64,000 nucleotides of DNA, from NCBI RefSeq assembly GCF_963975415.1, contig NZ_CAXBGN010000016.1:1-64000 (forward strand). Direction: 5' to 3'. The translations under genes and the position numbers were made by a program. This document shows positions 50,727 through 59,975 of this stretch, piece after piece. The DNA is from Kriegella sp963975415. Lineage in GTDB: Bacteria > Bacteroidota > Bacteroidia > Flavobacteriales > Flavobacteriaceae. Under the pieces are notes generated by a model. It worked only from the letters and a program-made list of their open reading frames with translations, was not told the origin of the DNA and searched no databases. Numbering within the stretch: the first letter of the stretch is position 1; each line of letters opens with the position of its first letter.

Positions 50727-50874
50727 AGGCTTGAAGCCGATTTTCCTTAATTTTATGATAGCAAAAGGGAACTATAAGAAGTAGAAGCGACCGAAACTTC
50801 ATAAAGCCAAAAAGACAATACCTTTTAAGGGCTCAACTTTTTTATACAATCCTTTAAATTTTATTCTATCACAA

Positions 50875-52623
50875 ATGAAAATAAGGATAGTAGTATTTAC
50901 CATATTCATTTTATCGATACTTTCATGCGAGCGTAAGACAACGCACAAAGTAAATAGTTTCCCAACTCATTTTGAGCGTTCCGATAGTACCGAAACCACA
51001 ACATATCTTCAAGCTATCGATTTCTATATAAAATTGGCCAAAGAATTTCCCGCCATCAGCATTCAAACCATGGGGGAAACAGATAGTGGTTATCCACTGC
51101 ATATAGTAAGTTACAATCCTGATGGGAATTTCAATTTTCAAAAACTAAAAGAAAATAAAACCATTGTTTTTATTAATAACGGTATACATCCGGGAGAAAG
51201 TGACGGTATTGATGCGACCATGCTACTCTATAGGGATTTTGCCACTGGAAAAATCAAACCGCCCACAAACACGGCTATTGTCACCATCCCTATCTACAAT
51301 GTAGGGGGAGCCCTCAACAGGAATAGCACTAGCCGTGTCAACCAAAATGGACCAAAATCTTATGGTTTTAGAGGCAATGCTTTAAATTATGATCTTAATA
51401 GAGACTTCATAAAAACCGATACAAAGAACAGCCGCAGCTTTACGGAAATTTTCCATATGGTGGATCCCGATATTTTTATTGATAACCATGTCAGTAATGG
51501 AGCAGACTACCAATATACTTTGACCCACATTTTTACACAACATAACAAATTAGGTGGTGAGTTAGGTGCTTATATCCATGAAGAAATGATGCCCGCACTT
51601 GAGAATTTATTACGGAAAGATGGTTGGCCAGTCACCCCATATGTCAACGTCTTTAATAAAGTCCCAGAAGATGGGTTCGCCCAATTTCTTGACTATCCCC
51701 GTTATTCTTCCGGCTATGCCGCACTTTGGAACACCTTCGGTATGATGGTCGAAACCCATATGTTGAAACCCTACGGAAAAAGAGTGGCCGCGACTTACGC
51801 ACTTCTTAACAAAATGATAGACATAGCCGAAAAAGACGGCGCCATAATAAAAGCTTTACGAAACAAAGCCCAAACGCGGCATAAGAACTGGGTGTATTAT
51901 CCAACCAAATGGGGTATTGATACTTCAAAAATGACCACCCTCGATTTTAAAGGTTTCGAAGCCGACACGATAACAAGTGTGGTTACAGGTTTGAACAGAC
52001 TTAAATATAATCGAAAAAAACCTTTTACAAAACCAGTGGCATATCAAAATTATTATACCCCCTTAGATTCGGTAAAAATTCCAAAGGCATATATTATTAA
52101 GAAAGGTTGGGAAGAGGTAATTTCACGACTTCAGTTAAACCATATTAAATATTCCATCATTAAACAAGACACTTCGTTAATGGTAGAATCGTACAAGATT
52201 CTCAAATACGACACCTCTCGGCAACCGTACGAAGGTCATTATTTACATGACAATACCGAAGTTATCGGCAGCCTAAAGAAAATTACGTTTTCAAAAGGCG
52301 ATATTTTAGTTTCAACTGATCAAAGCGGTATACGATATCTATTGGAAACCTTGGAACCCGAAACCAAGGACTCTTTTTTTAATTGGAATTTTTTTGATGC
52401 CATTTTACAACAAAAAGAAGGGTTCTCCCCCTATGTCTTTGAAAATCTGGCAACTGAAATTTTAGAGAAGAACCCCATTTTGAAAGATTCCTTTGAACAA
52501 AAAAAGAATTTAGACCCCTCTTTTGCCAATGATTGGTTCGATCAACTAAACTGGATATATATTCGATCCGAATATTACGAACCGGCCCATTTGCAATACC
52601 CGGTTTATAGAATCTTGAAATAA
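50875..52623 (+). CDS. M14 family zinc carboxypeptidase-like lipoprotein
   Basis: A 582-residue protein with a lipoprotein signal (LSILSC). The M14 zinc ligands appear as His and Glu in GIHPGESDG and a later His in IDNHVSNGADYQYT. The catalytic Glu is probably in MMVETHMLKPYG. The catalytic domain covers about residues 45-330 and the rest is an unassigned beta-rich region. M14 enzymes cut C-terminal residues from peptides or from cell-wall peptides; the substrate is unknown. It probably sits in the periplasm or on the surface. Confidence 0.85.
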   Translation: MKIRIVVFTIFILSILSCERKTTHKVNSFPTHFERSDSTETTTYLQAIDFYIKLAKEFPAISIQTMGETDSGYPLHIVSYNPDGNFNFQKLKENKTIVFINNGIHPGESDGIDATMLLYRDFATGKIKPPTNTAIVTIPIYNVGGALNRNSTSRVNQNGPKSYGFRGNALNYDLNRDFIKTDTKNSRSFTEIFHMVDPDIFIDNHVSNGADYQYTLTHIFTQHNKLGGELGAYIHEEMMPALENLLRKDGWPVTPYVNVFNKVPEDGFAQFLDYPRYSSGYAALWNTFGMMVETHMLKPYGKRVAATYALLNKMIDIAEKDGAIIKALRNKAQTRHKNWVYYPTKWGIDTSKMTTLDFKGFEADTITSVVTGLNRLKYNRKKPFTKPVAYQNYYTPLDSVKIPKAYIIKKGWEEVISRLQLNHIKYSIIKQDTSLMVESYKILKYDTSRQPYEGHYLHDNTEVIGSLKKITFSKGDILVSTDQSGIRYLLETLEPETKDSFFNWNFFDAILQQKEGFSPYVFENLATEILEKNPILKDSFEQKKNLDPSFANDWFDQLNWIYIRSEYYEPAHLQYPVYRILK

Positions 52624-52633
52624 CATAATATTA

Positions 52634-53221
52634 TTACTCCCCAAACAATGTCTTAATATTGGTATATGAATTCTCAAGGGCTTTTTTGATTTTCTTAGGC
52701 CCTTTCCACTTGACTTTTTCAATCCCCTCACTTTTTTGTCCCTTTAATTTACCATCGTAAGAGGTTTTCATGGCATACCAATGTACCTGTTTCAATTTAT
52801 ATTTACCATTTCGTTTAAAGATATGGTAGGTGGTACTTAAAAAATTCTCGATTTTCAATCCCTTCACACCGGTCTCTTCCTCAACCTCTCGTACGGCACA
52901 CTCTTCAATTGTTTCACCTTTATCAAGTTTCCCCTTCGGAAGGTCCCATTTGTCGTTTCTATAAATAAAGAGAACTTTCCCCTCTTTATTAGTGACCACA
53001 CCACCCGCAGCAACTTCAATAGGAATTTTTTTACTAAATTTCTTAAGAATTTCCTCGTGGTTAGGATGGTAAATATAGGCTTCGCTAAGCTTGTTCTTCG
53101 ATAGAGCATCAATAGCTTCTTTCATAGTGTCGCCATTTAGCGGGTAGTATTTGCTATTTGCAATTTCCGACAATTCATTTGTTAAAATGAGGGGCGATTC
53201 TTTAACAAAAACTTTATACAT
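52634..53221 (-). CDS. NUDIX hydrolase
   Basis: A 195-residue protein from ATG 53221 (MYKVFVKESPLIL); 53242 is a possible earlier start. The N-terminal 70 residues are an unassigned helper domain. The C-terminal half holds the NUDIX box GKLDKGETIEECAVREVEEETGV at about residues 100-125, with the full set of Glu ligands. NUDIX enzymes hydrolyse nucleoside-diphosphate-X compounds; no specificity can be given. It diverges from pyrE with only 7 bases between the two preferred start codons. Confidence 0.9.
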   Translation of the reverse strand: MYKVFVKESPLILTNELSEIANSKYYPLNGDTMKEAIDALSKNKLSEAYIYHPNHEEILKKFSKKIPIEVAAGGVVTNKEGKVLFIYRNDKWDLPKGKLDKGETIEECAVREVEEETGVKGLKIENFLSTTYHIFKRNGKYKLKQVHWYAMKTSYDGKLKGQKSEGIEKVKWKGPKKIKKALENSYTNIKTLFGE

Positions 53222-53228
53222 TTGCGTA

Positions 53229-53870
53229 ATGATTTTAGACAAAAACAGCGCCGAAAAAACAGCAGAGCTTCTATTGCAAATTAATGCAATTAAGTTGAAA
53301 CCCGAAAATCCTTTTACGTGGGCTTCTGGCTGGAAATCTCCTATCTATTGTGACAATCGAATAATACTATCTTTTCCTGCCATTCGCAACTATGTGCGAG
53401 AAGAGCTTGCCAAGCAGGTTGATGCCTTGTATGGCAAACCCGATATAATTGCCGGTGTGGCCACAGGTGCCATTGGTATAGGAATGTTGGTAGCTGACTA
53501 TTTAGGGCTTCCATTTATCTATGTACGCCCCGAAGCCAAATCACATGGAAGGCAGAACCAAATCGAAGGTCATTTAGAGGCGAATCAAACCGTTGTCGTT
53601 ATTGAAGATCTAATCAGCACCGGAAAAAGCAGCCTAAATGCTGTAGACGCCCTTAATGAGGCTGGAGCACGAATCAAGGGTATGGTGGCCATATTTACCT
53701 ATGGCTTTGATGTGGCTTCCGAGAACTTTGAGAAAAAGGAACTCGAGCTCCATACACTAAGTGATTATAACCACCTCGTGCAACAGGCCTGTTCGACAGG
53801 CTATATTAAAAATGATCAATTAAATACGTTATTAGAGTGGAGAAAGAATCCTTCACAATGGCACCCATAG
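53229..53870 (+). CDS. pyrE: Orotate phosphoribosyltransferase
   Basis: A 213-residue enzyme that converts orotate and PRPP to OMP in pyrimidine synthesis. The PRPP-binding motif is VVVIEDLISTGKSS, and FTWASGWKSPIYCDNR is the orotate-side signature. The start is the ATG at 53229 (MILDKNSAEKTAELLL); an ATG at 53151 would run through the NUDIX gene start. TACATTTG (53217-53224), a -7 match, lies 4 bases before the ATG, which would make the mRNA leaderless. No correctly spaced TTG is seen. Confidence 0.95.
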   Translation: MILDKNSAEKTAELLLQINAIKLKPENPFTWASGWKSPIYCDNRIILSFPAIRNYVREELAKQVDALYGKPDIIAGVATGAIGIGMLVADYLGLPFIYVRPEAKSHGRQNQIEGHLEANQTVVVIEDLISTGKSSLNAVDALNEAGARIKGMVAIFTYGFDVASENFEKKELELHTLSDYNHLVQQACSTGYIKNDQLNTLLEWRKNPSQWHP

Positions 53871-53874
53871 CATT

Positions 53875-54267
53875 ATGTTTATAGAGACCCAAAAAAGAGT
53901 AATTGCCAAAAGCGACAAAGAAGTTTTTGATTTTCTCACAAATCTAGAGAACTTCGAAAAATTGATGCCAAAAACTATCGACAAGTTCGAAGTATTAAAC
54001 AAAGATAGATTCCTATTCGCTTTAAAAGGAATGCCAGAGATTGTGTTGGAACGTAAAAAAGAAACCCCAAACAGCCAATTGATCCTTGGCGCTGCCAGTG
54101 AAAAGCTACCTTTCACCCTTACTGCCGACATCAACGCCTTAAACGATACCTCATGCGAAGTCGCACTAAGTTTCGAGGGCCAATTCAATGCAATGATGGC
54201 CATGATGATTAAAAACCCAATTACAAATTTTATGGGTACATTGTCTGAAAACCTCGAAAACATCTAA
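53875..54267 (+). CDS. SRPBCC superfamily protein
   Basis: A 130-residue START/SRPBCC-like protein: a long N-terminal strand-helix (FIETQKRVIAKSDKEVFDFLTNLENFEKLMP), a seven-strand sheet in the middle and a C-terminal helix (MIKNPITNFMGTLSENL). The fold binds hydrophobic ligands in a deep cavity; the ligand is unknown. It is 4 bases after pyrE and on the same strand, a pairing I recall as common in Flavobacteriia. A role in pyrimidine metabolism is not implied by the sequence. Confidence 0.8.
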   Translation: MFIETQKRVIAKSDKEVFDFLTNLENFEKLMPKTIDKFEVLNKDRFLFALKGMPEIVLERKKETPNSQLILGAASEKLPFTLTADINALNDTSCEVALSFEGQFNAMMAMMIKNPITNFMGTLSENLENI

Positions 54268-54297
54268 CTAGTTCCTGACATTTTACCCATCGGTATG

Positions 54298-55029
54298 TCA
54301 GTATAATAGTTTAACCTCTTTTAAATCGAATTCCTTTATAATATCGTCTTCAAGGACAACTTGAAGTTTTCCCATTTCGGAAACTCCTTTTATAAAGCCC
54401 ATGAAGTAATTTCCGCTTCCATTTTCAAAAGTAGATGGTTTGTTTTTTCGGAACAGGACATTTTCATAGGCGGCCCATAATATTTCTTTACCTCCGTTTT
54501 CCAAAGAAACAAAAGTCTGCTCGAGATTGGCCAAAACCATATTCAACAGTTCATCTAGATCAAAGCTTCGGCCCAACAACAATTTTAAAGAAGATGCGTT
54601 AGGAAGGTTAGTAAAGTTGATTTGATTAACATTCAGCCCAATACCGATTATCGATGTCTGAATTTGATTTCCTGTAAGTGTGTTTTCAATAAGAATACCA
54701 CAAACTTTAGAGCTACCTGACAGAATGTCGTTCGGCCATTTAATGCTTAAATCTGGAATATGAATAGCTCTTAATGTATTGAAAAGGGCCAAGGAAACAC
54801 AAATGTTCAATAGAAATTGATGGTGTACAGCGAGACCATTCATGTTTTTCAAAACACTGAAGGTCAGGTTTTTACCAGTTTCAGAGATCCAATTAGTGCC
54901 AATTTGCCCTCTCCCGTTGGTTTGCTCGGATGCAACTACGACAGTAAAATCGTCAAGGGTTTGGTCAACCAACATTTTTTTTAAGTAGGCGTTGGTTGAG
55001 TCCGTGGCATTAAGTTTGATTATTTGCAT
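54298..55029 (-). CDS. birA: Biotin--[acetyl-CoA-carboxylase] ligase, single-domain BirA
   Basis: A 243-residue class I biotin protein ligase without the DNA-binding domain. The start MQIIKLNATDSTNAYLK is at 55029; an upstream start at 55059 adds 10 atypical residues. The ATP/biotin loop is SEQTNGRGQIGTNW and the second signature KWPNDILSGSSKVCGILIE. It would biotinylate carrier domains such as that of the pyruvate carboxylase at 36.9-40.3 kb. It diverges from rsfS. Confidence 0.94.
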   Translation of the reverse strand: MQIIKLNATDSTNAYLKKMLVDQTLDDFTVVVASEQTNGRGQIGTNWISETGKNLTFSVLKNMNGLAVHHQFLLNICVSLALFNTLRAIHIPDLSIKWPNDILSGSSKVCGILIENTLTGNQIQTSIIGIGLNVNQINFTNLPNASSLKLLLGRSFDLDELLNMVLANLEQTFVSLENGGKEILWAAYENVLFRKNKPSTFENGSGNYFMGFIKGVSEMGKLQVVLEDDIIKEFDLKEVKLLY

Positions 55030-55094
55030 CGTAACCCAGAAGTATGAATCTTTAATCAATTGTCAAAAACTAGGGTAAAAGAACAAAAAAATAA

Positions 55095-55102
55095 TAACTT
55101 TG
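55095..55102 (+). promoter_or_regulatory. -7 element upstream of rsfS-ftsH operon
   Basis: TAACTTTG matches TAnnTTTG exactly and lies 19 bases before the rsfS ATG. The nearest TTG is 32 bases further up, longer than usual, so only the -7 part is supported. Confidence 0.5.
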
Positions 55103-55121
55103 TACAAACTAAAATTATTGA

Positions 55122-55499
55122 ATGCAAAAAAGGAAAGCTAGTGCAGACGAGTTAATTGCATTAATTTTACAAGGAATAGAGGAAGTAAAGGGAATCGACA
55201 TAAATTTACTTGACCTTAGAGAAATAGAGAATACCGTTTGTGACTACTTTATCATTTGTAATGGTACTTCCAATACGCATGTAAATGCTATAGTCTCATC
55301 TATCCAAAAAACAGTTAGCAAAGCTATCAGCGACAAACCTTGGCACGTTGAAGGGGAAGATAATGCCGAATGGATTCTTATGGACTATGTCAACGTGGTA
55401 GTTCACGTCTTTCAGAAACATATTAGAGAGTTCTACGACATAGAAGGTCTTTGGGGCGATGCTAAGGTAACCGAAGTTGAAAGTAGCATTAATCAGTAA
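55122..55499 (+). CDS. rsfS: Ribosome silencing factor RsfS
   Basis: A 125-residue protein that binds uL14 and blocks subunit joining when nutrients run low. Family blocks are EVKGIDINLLDLREIENTVCDYFIICNGTSNTHV and WILMDYVNVVVHVFQKHIREFYDIEGLWGDA. It starts the six-gene operon that continues with ftsH after 9 bases. Confidence 0.95.
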   Translation: MQKRKASADELIALILQGIEEVKGIDINLLDLREIENTVCDYFIICNGTSNTHVNAIVSSIQKTVSKAISDKPWHVEGEDNAEWILMDYVNVVVHVFQKHIREFYDIEGLWGDAKVTEVESSINQ

Positions 55500-55508
55500 A
55501 AAAAAATA

Positions 55509-57515
55509 ATGGCAAAAGATAACAGTACAAATCCTAAAAAACCCAAGTTCAGTTCGTGGTGGATCTACGGACTTATTTTGGTTTTAGTAATAGCTTTTCA
55601 ACTTTTTGGTAGTGGAAACCTATCCAACACCAAAAAGACAACCACCTCAGAGCTTCAAGAATACTTGAGAAATGGTGATATCAGTAAAATATTGATCATC
55701 ACCAACACGAGACAGGCCAAGGTTTTTCTAACGGACGAAGCACTTCAGAAAGGTGTGCATAACGACGTTTCCGAAAAACCGTTCCTCCCTTCTTCAGGAA
55801 TAGTTCCTCAATACATCTTGGATTACGGGGATCTTCAGAATTTCGAAAACGATATCAAAAAAATAAAGCAAGAAAATAATCTAGATACCATTGTTGATTA
55901 CGATACCGAGTCTAATTATTTAGGTGACTTTTTACTGGGTATCCTTCCTTTTATTTTGATTATAGGTATCTGGATCTATTTGATGCGCCGAATGTCTGGT
56001 GGTGGCGGAGGCGGTGCCGGCGGACAGATTTTCAATATCGGTAAATCGAAAGCTAAACTTTTTGATGAAAAAACAGATACTCGTACCTCTTTCAAAGATG
56101 TTGCGGGTCTTGAAGGAGCTAAAGAAGAAGTCGAGGAAATCGTAGAATTCTTAAGAAACCCTGACAAATATACTTCTTTGGGAGGTAAAATCCCGAAGGG
56201 AGCCCTTTTGGTAGGACCTCCAGGAACGGGTAAAACCTTATTGGCCAAGGCCGTTGCCGGTGAAGCCAAAGTTCCTTTTTTCTCGCTATCGGGTTCTGAT
56301 TTTGTTGAAATGTTCGTTGGAGTCGGAGCCTCAAGGGTTCGTGACCTTTTCAAACAAGCAAAAGATAAGTCGCCCGCCATCATTTTCATTGATGAAATTG
56401 ATGCCATCGGTAGGGCGAGGGGGAAAAACAATTTCACAGGTTCTAATGATGAGCGTGAAAACACATTGAACCAGTTGCTCACCGAAATGGACGGATTTGG
56501 CACCAACACCAATGTTATTGTTTTGGCAGCTACCAACCGTGCAGATGTACTTGACAAGGCCTTAATGCGCGCCGGTAGGTTTGACAGACAAATTTATGTC
56601 GACCTGCCTGACATTCGAGAGCGTAAAGAGATTTTTGAAGTCCACTTGCGCCCCATTAAAACGGCCGAGACTTTAGACCTTGATTTTCTAGCGAGACAAA
56701 CTCCCGGATTTTCAGGTGCTGATATTGCCAACGTCTGTAATGAAGCTGCACTGATTGCTGCACGTAAAGAGAAAAAGGCAGTAACCAAACAAGATTTCTT
56801 AGATGCCGTAGACAGAATTGTAGGCGGGTTAGAGAAAAAGAACAAGATTATTACTCCGGGGGAGAAAAAAACGATTGCTTATCATGAGGCAGGGCATGCC
56901 ACTGTAAGCTGGATGCTTGAACACGCAGCGCCCTTGGTAAAAGTTACTATCGTACCAAGGGGACAATCATTGGGGGCCGCCTGGTACCTTCCTGAAGAAA
57001 GGCTTATCGTGCGTCCAGAGCAGATGAAAGATGAAATGTGCGCTACACTTGGTGGTCGGGCTGCGGAAAAAGTAATTTTTGATAAAATCTCGACAGGTGC
57101 GCTTAGTGATTTAGAGAAGGTTACCAAACAAGCTAGGGCCATGGTCACCGTATATGGTCTTAATGATGAAATCGGAAATCTTACCTATTACGATTCATCG
57201 GGCCAAACGGACTACGGATTCTCTAAACCTTATAGCGAAGACACCGCCCAAAAAATAGATAAAGAAATTTCCCTTCTTATCGAAGATCAATATAAAAGGG
57301 CAATTGAAGTACTTGAAGAAAACAAGGACAAGTTGACCGTACTTGCCGAGCGCCTGCTTGAAAAAGAGGTTATTTTCAAAGAAGACTTGGAGAAAATTTT
57401 TGGAAAACGACCTTTTGATAAAGAGTTCGATAAAAAAGGACAAGAGAAATTATCACGAGACGACGAAGACGCAAACGACTTGCCTCTTGAGGAAGAAACA
57501 AAAGAAAATAAATAA
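55509..57515 (+). CDS. ftsH: ATP-dependent zinc metalloprotease FtsH
   Basis: A 668-residue membrane AAA+ protease. Two membrane helices (about 16-34 and 142-160) flank a periplasmic domain. The AAA module has Walker A GPPGTGKT, Walker B IIFIDEIDAIG, the pore motif FVGVG and the second region of homology ATNRADVLDKALMRAGRFDRQ. The protease zinc site is HEAGH. The C-terminus is long and acidic. FtsH removes damaged membrane proteins and controls lipid enzymes in other bacteria. Here it lies upstream of cdsA and psd in the same operon. Confidence 0.97.
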   Translation: MAKDNSTNPKKPKFSSWWIYGLILVLVIAFQLFGSGNLSNTKKTTTSELQEYLRNGDISKILIITNTRQAKVFLTDEALQKGVHNDVSEKPFLPSSGIVPQYILDYGDLQNFENDIKKIKQENNLDTIVDYDTESNYLGDFLLGILPFILIIGIWIYLMRRMSGGGGGGAGGQIFNIGKSKAKLFDEKTDTRTSFKDVAGLEGAKEEVEEIVEFLRNPDKYTSLGGKIPKGALLVGPPGTGKTLLAKAVAGEAKVPFFSLSGSDFVEMFVGVGASRVRDLFKQAKDKSPAIIFIDEIDAIGRARGKNNFTGSNDERENTLNQLLTEMDGFGTNTNVIVLAATNRADVLDKALMRAGRFDRQIYVDLPDIRERKEIFEVHLRPIKTAETLDLDFLARQTPGFSGADIANVCNEAALIAARKEKKAVTKQDFLDAVDRIVGGLEKKNKIITPGEKKTIAYHEAGHATVSWMLEHAAPLVKVTIVPRGQSLGAAWYLPEERLIVRPEQMKDEMCATLGGRAAEKVIFDKISTGALSDLEKVTKQARAMVTVYGLNDEIGNLTYYDSSGQTDYGFSKPYSEDTAQKIDKEISLLIEDQYKRAIEVLEENKDKLTVLAERLLEKEVIFKEDLEKIFGKRPFDKEFDKKGQEKLSRDDEDANDLPLEEETKENK

Positions 57516-57579
57516 CAGTATTTATCGTTGTTCTTTAACAAAGAACGCATTAATTTAGCGAGTTTATTGAATCATTCAA

Positions 57580-58191
57580 ATGGGGCTATTTGACAAGTTG
57601 TTTGGCGGTGGCAAGAAAAAGGTTTCCAAAGAAACTTCGGAGACTCGTGGGGTACACATGCCTGATTTGGACTTACCCGTAGATGAAAAATTTACCATTC
57701 ATTTTAGAAAAAATGGTGGTAAATTTATTTATTGTGATTCTTTTACCGAAGTATCACAGGCCCTTAAAAACATCGTTAAAGAGAATAGTTGGCAAGATTA
57801 TCCCTTCTTTGTTATGGATCCAAAGCTCGAGAAAAAATTCTCCAAGGAAAACTTGAGCTTTGTAAATACCGCAAACAACAGTGAGGTATTCTTCACGAAA
57901 TGTGAACATTTGATTGCCCAAAATGGCTCCATTTTAGTATGCTCCAATCAGTTGCATGAAAAAAAATTGCATGAACTACCTGATAATATCATCGTTTTTT
58001 CAACTACAAGTCAATTGGTGGAATCCATTGGTGAAGGACTTAAAATCATAAAAAGGAAATACGGTCATAACATACCTGCCAATATTACGACACTCAAACA
58101 TTTTCAGGCGACCGATGAGAATTCAGATGACTTTCTAACTTACGGAAGCAGCTCTAAAAATCTATATCTTTTATTATTGGAAGATCTATAG
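57580..58191 (+). CDS. LUD-domain protein, LutC/YkgG-like
   Basis: A 203-residue stand-alone LUD domain (LutC-like). It starts MGLFDKLFGGGKKKV and carries ENLSFVNTANNSEVFFTKCEHLIAQNGSILV and HELPDNIIVFSTTSQLV, the family core. LUD proteins are linked to lactate oxidation with LutA and LutB, but no such partner is near. Placement between ftsH (64-base gap) and cdsA (1-base gap) suggests a different or membrane-related role. Its exact biochemical activity is unknown. Confidence 0.85.
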   Translation: MGLFDKLFGGGKKKVSKETSETRGVHMPDLDLPVDEKFTIHFRKNGGKFIYCDSFTEVSQALKNIVKENSWQDYPFFVMDPKLEKKFSKENLSFVNTANNSEVFFTKCEHLIAQNGSILVCSNQLHEKKLHELPDNIIVFSTTSQLVESIGEGLKIIKRKYGHNIPANITTLKHFQATDENSDDFLTYGSSSKNLYLLLLEDL

Positions 58192-58192
58192 C

Positions 58193-58996
58193 ATGAGGGA
58201 AATTTTAAGGCGATCGCTTACAGGCGCAGTGTATATATTTTTACTTTTATCCGCTGTCTTTCTTAGTTCCGATGCCTTTGACTTTCTGTTCATGGTTTTT
58301 GGTCTTGCCTGTCTCTACGAATACAAACGCTTAATCGGCCTTAAAGGTTATCATATATTCATCGCCTATCTTGCTCTTTGGTGGGCTTTTATCTACTTTG
58401 TACATGACATGTTCGTGGTGTACGCGTTGTTATTTCTTACCCTGGTAGTAAATTTTGCCCTCTTATTTTATCTGTTCTCAAAAAAAGAAAAATTATTCAA
58501 TACCTTTCAAAAGTTTATGATCGGGCTTTTTTATGTAGGGGGAGGATGCATCTTTTTGACGATGATACCATATACCGATGATGACTTTGTAAAATTTTTG
58601 ATTATGGGTATCTTTATTCTGATCTGGATTAATGATACATTTGCATACTTGGTAGGCAGAGCTTTTGGAAAAAGGAAGCTTTTTCCGCGTGTTTCTCCTA
58701 AAAAAACTTGGGAGGGCGCTATTGGAGGTTTAGTTTTTACATTAGCTGCCGCATATTTTATGGCCAAATATGAGCCAATCGTTAATCAAGTACAATGGGT
58801 CACCTTGGCTGCCATAATTGTAGTGGCCGGGAGTCTCGGGGATTTGGTGGAATCAAAATTTAAAAGGGACGCAGGCGTCAAAGACAGCGGAGCCATCATG
58901 CCCGGACACGGAGGAATGCTAGATCGTTTAGACAGTTTAATATTTGCAGCCCCTTTTGCCTATTTAACACTTAATATTTTTGCCAATGTTTCATAA
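58193..58996 (+). CDS. cdsA: Phosphatidate cytidylyltransferase
   Basis: A 267-residue membrane enzyme that makes CDP-diacylglycerol from CTP and phosphatidate. About seven to eight membrane helices are predicted. The C-terminal signature SKFKRDAGVKDSGAIMPGHGG matches the CDS pattern (S-x-x-K-R-x4-K-D…PGHGG). It ends 11 bases inside the psd gene, so the two lipid enzymes are translationally coupled. Confidence 0.95.
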   Translation: MREILRRSLTGAVYIFLLLSAVFLSSDAFDFLFMVFGLACLYEYKRLIGLKGYHIFIAYLALWWAFIYFVHDMFVVYALLFLTLVVNFALLFYLFSKKEKLFNTFQKFMIGLFYVGGGCIFLTMIPYTDDDFVKFLIMGIFILIWINDTFAYLVGRAFGKRKLFPRVSPKKTWEGAIGGLVFTLAAAYFMAKYEPIVNQVQWVTLAAIIVVAGSLGDLVESKFKRDAGVKDSGAIMPGHGGMLDRLDSLIFAAPFAYLTLNIFANVS

Positions 58997-59660
58997 AGAA
59001 GGCCAAAAAATAATATTGCTTACCTTTTTTCTGGTCGCTACCACAGTTTTATTAGCACAATATTATATCGAAACTCCTTGGTTACGTTGGGTATTGCAAA
59101 CTACTGGCTTGGTGATACTCATTTTAATTCTTCAATTCTTTCGCAACCCAAAGAGAAATCCGATCAAGAGCTTTGATGAAATACTGGCTCCTGTAGACGG
59201 TAAGGTGGTTGTTATCGAGGAAGTCGAGGAAACAGAATACTTCAATGATAGACGTAAACAGGTCTCTATTTTTATGTCACCCGTAAATGTGCATGTGACG
59301 CGGTATCCCGCGAGTGGAAAGATAAAATACTCTAAATATCATCCAGGGAAGTATTTGGTTGCTTGGCACCCTAAATCAAGCACCGACAATGAACGTACGA
59401 CTGTTGTTATGCGAACGCCCAAATTCGGAGACATTTTATACCGTCAAGTAGCGGGTGCAATGGCACGGCGAATTGTAAACTATGCCGAAGAAGGTGAAAA
59501 CGTTCAACAAGGCGAAGACGCCGGGTTTATTAAATTTGGTTCTAGAGTAGACTTATTCTTACCTTTAGACTGTGCGATAACTGTACGATTAAACCAAAAA
59601 GTGATTGGCGCAAAGACCTGCATAGCCGCCGCGATCGAGAGAAAAGATCATGAAGATTGA
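58986..59660 (+). CDS. psd: Phosphatidylserine decarboxylase proenzyme
   Basis: A 224-residue proenzyme that decarboxylates phosphatidylserine to phosphatidylethanolamine. Two N-terminal membrane helices (about 8-24 and 30-48) are followed by APVDGKVVVIEEVEE and VHVTRYPASGKI. The self-cleavage site is the Gly-Ser in KFGSRVDLFLPL, which gives the pyruvoyl group. It is the short type (under 230 residues) also seen in archaetidylserine decarboxylases. The ATG at 58986 overlaps cdsA by 11 bases; a TTG two codons upstream is less likely. Confidence 0.93.
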   Translation: MFHKEGQKIILLTFFLVATTVLLAQYYIETPWLRWVLQTTGLVILILILQFFRNPKRNPIKSFDEILAPVDGKVVVIEEVEETEYFNDRRKQVSIFMSPVNVHVTRYPASGKIKYSKYHPGKYLVAWHPKSSTDNERTTVVMRTPKFGDILYRQVAGAMARRIVNYAEEGENVQQGEDAGFIKFGSRVDLFLPLDCAITVRLNQKVIGAKTCIAAAIERKDHED

Positions 59661-59910
59661 AAAAATAAATACTGATTTTTTAGAGGCTGTCGAGTTTGTA
59701 AACAATTATACAAGCCCTTTGCCCGCAGATCTTTTGCTAAAGCTCTACGCCTATTATAAAATAGCCAACAAGAATTTCAACAACCCCGGAAGTAAAACCC
59801 CGCTCATAAACGCCTTCAAGGCCAATGCTTTGTTTCAGGCCAAAGATATAAGCCGGGAAGAGGCAATGGAACAATATACCTTGTTGGTAAATAAAGAAAT
59901 CAGAAAATAG
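59650..59910 (+). CDS. Acyl-CoA-binding protein
   Basis: An 86-residue four-helix protein with ACBP features: DFLEAVEFVNNYTSPLPADLLLKLYAYYKIAN (helices 1-2 with the acyl-CoA Tyr and Lys residues) and NAFKANALFQAKDISREEAMEQYTLLV (helices 3-4). ACBPs carry long-chain acyl-CoA. It overlaps psd by 11 bases and ends the lipid operon, consistent with delivery of acyl-CoA to phospholipid synthesis. Confidence 0.9.
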   Translation: MKIEKINTDFLEAVEFVNNYTSPLPADLLLKLYAYYKIANKNFNNPGSKTPLINAFKANALFQAKDISREEAMEQYTLLVNKEIRK

Positions 59911-59975
59911 TTCGATTTACCAAACCACGACTTAAGTCAGAAGTAGCTTTTAAGCAACTCGGAACACCTTACCCC

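Noticed and set aside
55976..56557. 193-codon antisense frame inside ftsH
   Set aside because: It is opposite the conserved AAA module of ftsH and rich in Ser/Leu/Pro as expected for a mirror of that codon usage.
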